The translations under genes and the position numbers were made by a program. 37,297 nucleotides of DNA, taken from positions 1 to 37,297 of the forward strand of contig JAPLZH010000005.1 in assembly GCA_026395105.1 (NCBI GenBank), written 5' to 3'. The stretch's first letter is position 1; each line of letters opens with the position of its first letter. Source of the stretch: Candidatus Tayloriibacteriota bacterium. Its GTDB lineage: Bacteria; Patescibacteriota; Minisyncoccia; Phycocordibacterales; PALSA-1337. Below the pieces are notes generated by a model, which saw nothing but the letters and a program-made list of their open reading frames with translations, was not told where the DNA came from and did no database searches. Positions 23,493 through 30,601 of the stretch are shown here, piece by piece.

Positions 23493-25088
23493 CTATAGTC
23501 CGCTCGGAATATAATGTGGGAATTGTTGACATTCGATTAACATCTGCGAAGCCTTTGCTCTAACTGGTATCATTTTTTGTTCTATTCTAGCTCGCTCGGT
23601 CTGAGATACTGTAACATCCTGAGCCTTATGTAGAAGTGTAGAGTTTAGAATATCTAGGTCTATTAAGGAGCTAGAAATGTCGCTTATAACAGTAGCAGAT
23701 TCTATCTTTAATTTAATAGCCCCGAGTTCCTTTAGATTACTGTCAGAAGCATTCGTCTTTTTATTTAATGAAGGAAGCTCAGGGGAAACTTCACTCTTAA
23801 TAAGATTATCCGCTCTCGTTATTTGCTGATTAGCAATGTTTACTTCGGAAGAACTTAATAATCCAGAATTTATTTTATCCACATAGCACCTCTCGACTGT
23901 ATTAAGTGAATCTACGGCAGTCATGGCTGTAGAAAGTGCGTATTTATAATTATCATTATAAGAAGACTCTACGTTTATTAATCCGCCGATCTGACTTAAT
24001 GCTGTAGTTTTATTATCTGCTAACTGAGCATCATTTTGTAATTTCTCTAGATTAGCTCCCTCTCCGCTAAAGTATGAAGATTTATCTCCAGAACCACTTC
24101 CTGATAATGCCCTTACTCCTGATGTAATAGCCTTTTGCATTAACTGAGCGACGAGTGCATTAATCACTTCATCGAATGCGTCGGCTAATTCTAGCTGTCT
24201 TACTCCGCTTCCTAAGCTAGTTTCGAGTGATGAGCTTATAACAGATCCCGGAGTCTGAACCTCACACTTCTCTTCAGTGCTCGTCATAGAATTAGTGGTC
24301 GAATCATATTCTGGCATAGCGGCGAGGTCTTCCTGAGATACTCCACTCGGCGGAGCAGAGGAGGTGGGAATTTTTTTACATGCACTCCACGATAGGAAAC
24401 CTTTTCCCTGCCCTAATTCATCTCTCTTTAACTCAGTTTTTTTACCGAGCCTGTAGTACAGTTCTGTATTTGCTTGAATATACGAGCCGTAAATATTATT
24501 CTGTGGGCTCTGCGTCATCGTTACAAAGGAATTCCAGCCACCGTTTTTACTAAAATCTCCGTTTAAGAATCCGCGCATAGCCTGTCCATTTATGGAAGCA
24601 TTCTTCACTGCATTTGTGGAGTTCTTAATAACATCATTTAGGGTACAGGAAATTCTTCTCTTAAAAGGAGAATATTTAAATGCTAGGGCTAATCTGATGT
24701 CTATTTGGAATGGACTGCATAGGAAATTTAAATCAGGGCTGCTTTCTATGAAGGTACCTATTATTTCTCCACTAGCATCTGCAAAGAAGCCTGCTGGGTC
24801 GGAGACGAAGGCTGGATTTCCTTTAAAGCCACCATTAATCCAGCTTACTATATCCTGAGTCATCGTCTTTATTAAAGTCTTCGCCGCCATAGTGCCTATA
24901 GCATTAAGAGACATAGGAGAACAAATGCCTAAAAAGGTAAATCCACATTCCTTTTTTCCAATTCCTCCAGATTCATTGGTCGGAACAGCCATCTGCGCAT
25001 TTACTGAAAGTAGCGGATAGAATAGTCCCCCGATCATACTTATCGTTATGGCAAAGGAGAAGAAAGTTTTTCTAAAATTATTAAGCAT
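23493..25088 (-). CDS. Exported cysteine-containing protein of the secretion locus
   Basis: The 531 residues begin with a signal peptide (about 1-32, ending SVNAQ). At least eight cysteines are spread through the mature part (KECGFTFLGICSP, NFLCSPFQ, RRISCTLND, SACKK, EKCEV, ERCYV, LIECQQF), which suggests disulfides outside the membrane. The rest is mainly helical, with a long helical C-terminal half (about 330-510). No known domain is recognised. It directly precedes the VirB6-like gene, where classical systems often encode the exported minor pilin VirB5, but no sequence similarity to VirB5 is claimed. Confidence 0.7.
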   Translation of the reverse strand: MLNNFRKTFFSFAITISMIGGLFYPLLSVNAQMAVPTNESGGIGKKECGFTFLGICSPMSLNAIGTMAAKTLIKTMTQDIVSWINGGFKGNPAFVSDPAGFFADASGEIIGTFIESSPDLNFLCSPFQIDIRLALAFKYSPFKRRISCTLNDVIKNSTNAVKNASINGQAMRGFLNGDFSKNGGWNSFVTMTQSPQNNIYGSYIQANTELYYRLGKKTELKRDELGQGKGFLSWSACKKIPTSSAPPSGVSQEDLAAMPEYDSTTNSMTSTEEKCEVQTPGSVISSSLETSLGSGVRQLELADAFDEVINALVAQLMQKAITSGVRALSGSGSGDKSSYFSGEGANLEKLQNDAQLADNKTTALSQIGGLINVESSYNDNYKYALSTAMTAVDSLNTVERCYVDKINSGLLSSSEVNIANQQITRADNLIKSEVSPELPSLNKKTNASDSNLKELGAIKLKIESATVISDISSSLIDLDILNSTLLHKAQDVTVSQTERARIEQKMIPVRAKASQMLIECQQFPHYIPSGL

Positions 25089-25092
25089 AGAT

Positions 25093-25977
25093 TTATTTTG
25101 ACATCAAAAAATATCCTGGATCACTAGGAGTAAATTTTACACCCATTGAAATTATATAGCTAGAAATTCCACTTAATGCATTTTCCTGTGCCACTGTCGC
25201 ATCTTTATGACTGGCCATTCCCTGCAGGCTTCGCACTGGATCTTTCTCGGTGCTCGCTATAGCTAATAAAGATTCGGAACTTTTATATAATGCATTTAGG
25301 AAATCTGTATGAAGACTGATCAATGCCTTCGGTACAGTTATTTTAGAAAGTTCTACCGTTAAATTTTTATACATCATACCCACCTCATTCATCTGAATAT
25401 AAAAAGAAGAAGGGTTCTGATTTATCTGACTCTCCGTGGCCAATACCTGATTTTGTTTATATTTCTCAACGTATTTTAAATAGATAGTAGAAAGAGTGTT
25501 ACCATAAACTTTCAGATTTTCTGGTGTATTTTCTTCGGTCTGAATATCACTCATTTTATACTTTATCACATTAAACTGTGCTTCCTGATTAGCTAAAACC
25601 TCTTCGATTATAGCGTTCTGACTAGCCTTATCCCCCACCGTTCCATTTTGCTCTAATGTCATATATTTAGAGAAAAAGCTTTTTGAGAATGCGCTGGTAG
25701 CTGTTTCTTTTTCGGTGCTTGTGGCTGTCTTTTTGGTAGTCGAAAGCTTTTTACCGTCCGTAGTGGCGTCATCAGATGAATCCTGCCAAGTCTTAAATTC
25801 ATTAGGATTCCATGTACTCGTGCTGGAAACCGTAATCGGCGCGGAAACTTTAATATCCTGGGCTTTATAAGTAGCTAATGCCTTTCTGTTTCTGTATTCC
25901 ACCAAGAGAAATAGACCCCCGATAATAATCAAAGATAATGTGATTAATAAAAAGATTTTTGCGCTTGGTCTTTGCAC
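25093..25977 (-). CDS. Membrane-anchored helical protein, first gene of the secretion locus
   Basis: The 294 residues start at a GTG codon (25977) and have an N-terminal membrane anchor (about 8-27, IFLLITLSLIIIGGLFLLVE). A Ser/Thr-rich linker (about 45-90) follows, then an all-helical extracytoplasmic domain (about 95-290) with TLEQNGTVGDKASQNAIIEE and VTVELSKITVPKALISLHTD. The family is unknown. It opens the eleven-gene unit, 4 nt before the next gene. The start codon lies inside a 14-bp palindrome downstream of an extended -10 promoter. GTG is the only in-frame start compatible with this promoter. Confidence 0.7.
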   Translation of the reverse strand: MQRPSAKIFLLITLSLIIIGGLFLLVEYRNRKALATYKAQDIKVSAPITVSSTSTWNPNEFKTWQDSSDDATTDGKKLSTTKKTATSTEKETATSAFSKSFFSKYMTLEQNGTVGDKASQNAIIEEVLANQEAQFNVIKYKMSDIQTEENTPENLKVYGNTLSTIYLKYVEKYKQNQVLATESQINQNPSSFYIQMNEVGMMYKNLTVELSKITVPKALISLHTDFLNALYKSSESLLAIASTEKDPVRSLQGMASHKDATVAQENALSGISSYIISMGVKFTPSDPGYFLMSK

Positions 25978-25989
25978 GATTTAAATCGT
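25976..25989. promoter_or_regulatory. Perfect 14-bp palindrome at the secretion locus start (operator candidate)
   Basis: ACGATTTAAATCGT at 25976-25989 is a perfect inverted repeat. It overlaps the GTG start of the first gene and lies at about +8 to +21 relative to the predicted transcription start. Its position is suited to a repressor binding site. The same 14-mer was not noticed elsewhere in the window. Confidence 0.4.
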
Positions 25990-26003
25990 TTTCGAACAGG
26001 CTA

Positions 26004-26012
26004 ATTATAGCA
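26004..26012 (-). promoter_or_regulatory. Extended -10 promoter of the secretion locus
   Basis: On the minus strand TGCTATAAT (26012-26004) matches the extended -10 consensus TGnTATAAT completely, which can work without a good -35. Transcription would start near 25997, about 20 nt before the GTG start at 25977. Confidence 0.55.
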
Positions 26013-26050
26013 AATTATAATGAAACATTTATTATTTCTGTGGACAGGTG

Positions 26051-26056
26051 TATAAT
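26051..26056 (+). promoter_or_regulatory. -10 box implying a leaderless transcript
   Basis: A perfect TATAAT ends 6 nt before the ATG at 26063. Transcription starting at the usual distance would begin on the start codon itself, so this mRNA should have no 5' leader. No strong -35 was found. Confidence 0.55.
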
Positions 26057-26062
26057 TTACCC

Positions 26063-26467
26063 ATGAATAAGAAAATTTTATCTATCTTTATACTCTCCCT
26101 AATAATTTTTTCCTCCTTTTTCTTATTTTCAAATAAGGTGGAGGCTGTGGGGATGCCTTTTGGTGGTTATGTAACAGTGATTATTCCTTGCACTTGTAAT
26201 GAAGAAACAGGAAATGAGTGGGTTTTTATGTCTCCATTGTATTTTTCTTCCACCCCAATAGCAGGTGGAGGATTGGTTTATCAGGCGCTCGGATCGATTC
26301 CATATGAATATTTTATTATTCCGCCTGTTCCCACGACTTGGCTTCTTGGCGATTTTATTCCAGGCGCAGGACTATGTATGGTGGGCAAAAAGCCTTATTG
26401 TTTCCCCCTTCCTTCTTATGGAAGGATCCAGTCTTACGGCTCTAGTATGCCGGGGGCTAGTATATAA
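26063..26467 (+). CDS. Small exported protein of unknown function
   Basis: The protein has 134 residues from ATG 26063; an upstream in-frame ATG at 26048 overlaps the -10 box and is unlikely. Residues 1-27 form a signal peptide (KKILSIFILSLIIFSSFFLF, with cleavage probable after VEA). The mature part of about 105 residues is rich in Gly, Pro and aromatics, with four cysteines (PCTCNEE, GLCMV, PYCFPL) that could form two disulfides. No known family is recognised. It is divergent from the secretion locus and convergent with rsmA, with only 1 nt between the stop codons. Related small proteins are a plausible minor surface or pilin-like component, but this is a guess. Confidence 0.65.
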   Translation: MNKKILSIFILSLIIFSSFFLFSNKVEAVGMPFGGYVTVIIPCTCNEETGNEWVFMSPLYFSSTPIAGGGLVYQALGSIPYEYFIIPPVPTTWLLGDFIPGAGLCMVGKKPYCFPLPSYGRIQSYGSSMPGASI

Positions 26468-26468
26468 G

Positions 26469-27266
26469 TTATATAATTTTAAATAGATTTGAGGCGATTT
26501 TCACCCAAGTCTCTAATTTAACCGTTTCTGCGCGGGTGTTTATGTCTAGATTTAGCAGAGACCATATATTTTCTAAGTCTTTTTGATCATAGAATTCGGC
26601 TAGATTTGAGATAAGCTTCTTTCTTTTATGCGAAAAGCCGGTTTTTACTATGTCAAAAAAATCTTCCTCATTTATTTTATTATCTTCAAAAATCTTTTTT
26701 GAAATGTTGTAGATGCCGATTACCGCAGAGTCTACAGATGGTGCTGGTCTAAAACTTCCAGATTTAACTGTTCGAATGTATTTAGGACTTCCGTATACTT
26801 TTACGCTGATAGACAGAATGCTTTCTTTTTCATCTACCATGCGCTCGGCCACTTCTTTTTGGACGAGGAAAACCACCGTGCTCGGATAATCCTCTGACTC
26901 TAGGAACATTCTAGTAACTTCTCCGGTTATATAATAAGGAATATTCGCTATAACTTTATACTCCCCTCTTTTCAAACCGAGCCCGCCCGGATTTTTCTCT
27001 AAAATATCTCCGTGAATTAAAATAAATTTTCCCTCAGCTTTTTCTTTTGCAAATTTCTTTTCGAGAATCGGAATTAAACGATCATCTTTTTCTACTACCA
27101 CTACCTTCTTTGCACTTTTTAAAAGCTCACTCGTGAGTGCGCCTTCTCCAGGTCCGATTTCAAGCACTGTATCTCCTGCCGAAATATTTCCAGCGAGTGC
27201 TATATCATGAAGCGCGCCCGCATCATGAAGAAAATTTTGCCCTAAAGATTTCTTTGCGAAAATCAT
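26469..27266 (-). CDS. rsmA: 16S rRNA dimethyladenosine transferase RsmA/KsgA
   Basis: KsgA uses S-adenosylmethionine to dimethylate two adjacent adenosines in the 3'-end hairpin of 16S rRNA during small-subunit maturation. The 265 residues open with AKKSLGQNFLHDAGALHDIA, the family signature. The SAM motif EIGPGEGALT lies at 36-45, the catalytic motif NIPYYITGE at 108-116, and the C-terminal helical domain at about 180-265. The length is normal. The gene is 9 nt downstream of the UvrD-like helicase gene on the same strand, so it is probably co-transcribed. No Shine-Dalgarno is seen. Confidence 0.95.
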   Translation of the reverse strand: MIFAKKSLGQNFLHDAGALHDIALAGNISAGDTVLEIGPGEGALTSELLKSAKKVVVVEKDDRLIPILEKKFAKEKAEGKFILIHGDILEKNPGGLGLKRGEYKVIANIPYYITGEVTRMFLESEDYPSTVVFLVQKEVAERMVDEKESILSISVKVYGSPKYIRTVKSGSFRPAPSVDSAVIGIYNISKKIFEDNKINEEDFFDIVKTGFSHKRKKLISNLAEFYDQKDLENIWSLLNLDINTRAETVKLETWVKIASNLFKII

Positions 27267-27275
27267 ATATTTTAA

Positions 27276-29219
27276 TTAAAAATCTAAAAATATAGCTTTA
27301 ATTCCACGCGGTTCCTCTATCTCCTCCTGCTCTAAAAGATTTCCTTCTAAGTCACCTATAAACTCTGACGGTTCATTAAATCTCTGTGTGCCGAAGATGG
27401 TACGAGTTCTGGCAAAGAGCAAAAAAAGCTTCTTTTTGGCCCTAGTTAAGGCCACATAGAAAAGACGGCGCTCTTCCTCTGCTTCAGACTGAGTCATTTC
27501 ATTTTCATCTAACCTGACATGCGGGAAAAGTTCTTTCTCTAGTCCGCAAATAAAAACATAATCAAATTCTAGTCCTTTCGAAGCGTGCACTGTCATTAAT
27601 TTCACTCCATTTTTTTCTTCTTTTAATTCATCCTGATCTGTGGCGAGTGCGGCGTCGGTGAGTAGCGCTTCTATTCCCTCCCCATTTTGCATATGATCGT
27701 ACTTTTTCGCGAGTGTTACTAATTCGCCGATGTTTTCGAGTGTTTCTAAATCCTCACCTTTTCCTGAACGAAGGTCCTGCTCCAGTCCGCTCGTTTTTAA
27801 AATATATATTATTACTTCTGATGCGGTTTTTTCTGGAATAATTTTTACGATAGAGTCGAGGAAATTATAAAACTGACTAACTTTTGCCTGCATAGCAGAA
27901 CTTAGTGACCCCTCTTCATTTGCTAAAACTTTCATAATGGTGGCCTTTCCTATTCCGCGCGTCGGTACATTTATTATTCGCACTAAGTCTGCGGTGCTTT
28001 CCCTGTTTAGTGCAGAGCGAAGGAATGAAAGCATGTCTTTAATTTCTTTTCTTTCAAAGAATTTCGTACCGAGTAGTTGATAAGGAATATTTTTTTTAAG
28101 AAATGCTTCTTCTAAAACGCGCGACTGAAAATTCGCTCTGTAAAGCACTGCGATGTTTTTAGTATCCACACCATTTGCCATAAGTGTTCGAACTCTTTCT
28201 GATACAGTTCTGGCTTCATCATTCTCAGTCAAATTTTCAATAAGTGTGATTTTCTCGCCAACTTCATTATTTGTGAAAAGGCGTTTATCCCTGCGAAGAA
28301 TGTTTTTCTCTATTATTTGATTTGCAGCAGCTATGATCGTTTTAGTCGAGCGATAGTTTTCTTCGAGTAAAATTACCTTTGCACTAGGATAATCTTTTTC
28401 AAAATTAAGGATATTTTGTATATCTGCCCCTCTCCAGCTATATATATTCTGGTCTATATCACCTACAACGCAGATATTATTATGTGCTCCAGCTAAATAA
28501 TGTGCTATTTCGTACTGGACTTTATTAGTGTCCTGATATTCGTCTATGTGAATATACTGCCACTTTTTCTGATAATATTCTCTAACTTTTGGATTATCAC
28601 GTAGTAACTCAGCCGTTCTTAAGAGTAAATCATCAAAGTCGAGAGCGTGTTCTTTTCTTAGTTGAGCATCATACTTTTCCCATACGCTTTTGACAATTTT
28701 CCCTAGAAAATCTTTAATTTCAGGGATAAAGCTAGAGGCACTCTTAAAATCACCCTTATTTCTGGATATTGCGGAGAGGATTTTATATGGATCAAATTCT
28801 TTTGACTCATAGCCTAATGCTTCTAGACAGTCTTTTACTACCTTTTTCGAATCACCACGGTCATATATGGTGAAATGCTTAGTAAGGCCTAAAATAGAGG
28901 CATTTTCTTTCAAAATATGAACGCCTAGGGAGTGAAATGTAGTCATAAAAGGCCTTTCTGTCATGGAAACCGGTAGATTTAAAGTTTTATCTTCCTCTAT
29001 TAGTCTATAAATACGCTCCCTCATCTCCTTCGATGCCTTATTTGTAAAGGTTATACCTAGAATAGCGTGTGGCGCTACCCCTTTTCTTACTAACTCTAAG
29101 ATCCTATGGGTTATAGTTTTAGTCTTTCCTGCACCAGCGCCGGCTAATATTAAAAGAGGGCCTTCTGTTATAGAAACTGCCTCCTTTTGCTTATCATTTA
29201 ATGAGTTAATATTTATCAC
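27276..29219 (-). CDS. UvrD/PcrA/Rep-type superfamily 1 DNA helicase
   Basis: This 3'-5' DNA helicase family acts in excision repair and at stalled forks. The 647 residues contain the Q motif (LNDKQKEAV, 7-15), motif I GAGAGKTKT (27-35), motif II DEYQDT (226-231), motif III VGDIDQNIYSWRGA (252-265), motif IV LLEENYRST (about 286-294), motif V VHASKGLEFDYVFI and motif VI EEERRLFYVALTRAKKKL. It is shorter than UvrD/PcrA (about 720-740), mainly at the C-terminus, where the usual extension is missing, and so is nearer to Rep in size. PcrA, UvrD and Rep cannot be separated by eye. It is followed at 9 nt by rsmA. Confidence 0.9.
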   Translation of the reverse strand: MININSLNDKQKEAVSITEGPLLILAGAGAGKTKTITHRILELVRKGVAPHAILGITFTNKASKEMRERIYRLIEEDKTLNLPVSMTERPFMTTFHSLGVHILKENASILGLTKHFTIYDRGDSKKVVKDCLEALGYESKEFDPYKILSAISRNKGDFKSASSFIPEIKDFLGKIVKSVWEKYDAQLRKEHALDFDDLLLRTAELLRDNPKVREYYQKKWQYIHIDEYQDTNKVQYEIAHYLAGAHNNICVVGDIDQNIYSWRGADIQNILNFEKDYPSAKVILLEENYRSTKTIIAAANQIIEKNILRRDKRLFTNNEVGEKITLIENLTENDEARTVSERVRTLMANGVDTKNIAVLYRANFQSRVLEEAFLKKNIPYQLLGTKFFERKEIKDMLSFLRSALNRESTADLVRIINVPTRGIGKATIMKVLANEEGSLSSAMQAKVSQFYNFLDSIVKIIPEKTASEVIIYILKTSGLEQDLRSGKGEDLETLENIGELVTLAKKYDHMQNGEGIEALLTDAALATDQDELKEEKNGVKLMTVHASKGLEFDYVFICGLEKELFPHVRLDENEMTQSEAEEERRLFYVALTRAKKKLFLLFARTRTIFGTQRFNEPSEFIGDLEGNLLEQEEIEEPRGIKAIFLDF

Positions 29220-29355
29220 TTTTATACTATATCATTTATTAATAAGGCAGTCGCTTAACTTTGCTTTATTAAAAAGGTATTATGTTAGGTGGTCAAGCGG
29301 TTCTATTGACAATTCTGTAAAGTGCTTGTTATCAACATCTTATACAGTTATAGTA

Positions 29356-29383
29356 TTGACTTTTTTCCTGAAGCTCGTATCCT
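29356..29383 (+). promoter_or_regulatory. Putative promoter of the LysM-M23 peptidase gene
   Basis: TTGACT (29356-29361) and TATCCT (29378-29383) are spaced by 16 nt. A second -35-like TTGACA at 29306-29311 lacks a convincing -10. The predicted leader is about 90 nt, unusually long for this window, and contains a hairpin. Confidence 0.45.
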
Positions 29384-29409
29384 AGATAGATGCATTAAAC
29401 CACTATGCA

Positions 29410-29437
29410 TGTATATGGCTCTGTTAAGCCATATGTA
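29410..29437 (+). other. Hairpin in the 5' leader of the M23 peptidase gene
   Basis: Bases 29413-29420 pair perfectly with 29427-29434 (8 bp, loop of 6), and the stem extends by two G-U pairs and one A-U to 29410/29437. It lies about 40 nt before the ATG and has no T-run behind it. It may be an mRNA stability or regulatory structure. Confidence 0.4.
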
Positions 29438-29478
29438 CTAGGTATATACAGACATACAGTAAGATTTTATGGCGCAGA

Positions 29479-30585
29479 ATGAGTGAAAAAACAGTTTACA
29501 GTCTTATGAAATCATATTCTAATAAAAGAATAGAGCTGATTAATTTATATAGCCGAATAATCCTTCCGGCGATTTTCGTGACTTTATTCTCTTTGTCCTC
29601 TTCTTATGCAAAAGCGGGTATTTTTAGCTCAGTTAATGCCTCATTAATTAGTGAAGTAGATGCAGTAACTGCCCCTAAGGAAAGTGCACAGAATATGCAG
29701 ATTTTAGAGGCGGCCCTTAACCCAGATCCAAATATCCTTTCTAAGGAGTCGGATGTAGTAATAGTGGCTAATAGTGCCCTAGACTCAGAACAGGGTCCCG
29801 CTGGAACCAGTGCTGATGTAAGCGGTGAAAAAAATAATGGTCAGATCTCTGTTTATACTGTGAAAAAAGGAGATACTCTAAGCGAAATATCAGATTTATT
29901 CGATATTTCTGTAAATACTATACTTTGGACTAATAATCTATCAAAAAATGCTTCTCTAAAAGAAGGACAAACCTTAATAATTCTCCCTATATCTGGAATT
30001 AAATATACTATTAAGAGTGGAGATACTTTAAAATCAATAATTACGAAGTATAAGGCGGATATGAACGAAGTTCTATCCTATAATGACCTTAATATAAATT
30101 CAAAGCTAGATATAGGCGATGAAGTGATTATACCGGATGTAGATATGGCTGATTCCATACCTGTTTCTACACCTTCTACGAGCAAAATCGCTTCAAATGG
30201 AAATTCGAAGTATCTAGGAGGAAGTGGTCCTTCTTATCCAGGTTACTATATTCGTCCAGTCGTCGGTGGTCGTAAGACACAGGGAATTCACGGCTGGAAT
30301 GCAGTAGACATAGGAGTGTCTGTGGGTACACCTATTTATGCATCAGCTGATGGAACCGTTATGATTAGTGCTGATAATGGTGGATGGAATAAAGGATACG
30401 GTAATTATGTAGTTATAATGCATCCGAACGGTACTCAGACTGTGTATGGCCATGCTAGTAAAACATTAGTTAGGGTCGGGCAGATCGTGAAGCAGGGTGA
30501 TATGATCGCCTTATCTGGAAATACTGGAAAATCTACTGGCCCTCATGTCCACTTCGAAATTCGCGGGGCAAAAAATCCTTTCTAA
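29479..30585 (+). CDS. LysM-domain M23-family metallopeptidase
   Basis: This protein probably cleaves peptidoglycan cross-links or helps activate such enzymes at the cell surface. The 368 residues have an N-terminal membrane/signal segment (about 26-46), a linker rich in Ser and Ala, two LysM carbohydrate-binding repeats (124-170 with YTVKKGDTLSEIS, 174-220 with YTIKSGDTLKSII), a Gly/Ser linker, and an M23 lysostaphin-like domain (about 265-366). Zinc-site residues are visible: H271 and D277 (HGWNAVD), H325 (VYGHAS) and H356/H358 (GPHVHFEIR), so it should be catalytically competent. It is a single-gene unit flanked by minus-strand genes. A start at 29506 is possible. Confidence 0.9.
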   Translation: MSEKTVYSLMKSYSNKRIELINLYSRIILPAIFVTLFSLSSSYAKAGIFSSVNASLISEVDAVTAPKESAQNMQILEAALNPDPNILSKESDVVIVANSALDSEQGPAGTSADVSGEKNNGQISVYTVKKGDTLSEISDLFDISVNTILWTNNLSKNASLKEGQTLIILPISGIKYTIKSGDTLKSIITKYKADMNEVLSYNDLNINSKLDIGDEVIIPDVDMADSIPVSTPSTSKIASNGNSKYLGGSGPSYPGYYIRPVVGGRKTQGIHGWNAVDIGVSVGTPIYASADGTVMISADNGGWNKGYGNYVVIMHPNGTQTVYGHASKTLVRVGQIVKQGDMIALSGNTGKSTGPHVHFEIRGAKNPF

Positions 30586-30601
30586 ATCTCTTTTGGGAGA
30601 A

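Noticed and set aside
13811..25977. Integrated conjugative element
   Set aside because: No integrase, relaxase, VirD4, att repeats or tRNA target, and flanking genes are core genes (yidC on one side, rsmA on the other).
29285..29335. Sequence GGTGGTCAAGCGGT resembling a tRNA D-arm
   Set aside because: No acceptor, anticodon or T-arm partners are found around it.
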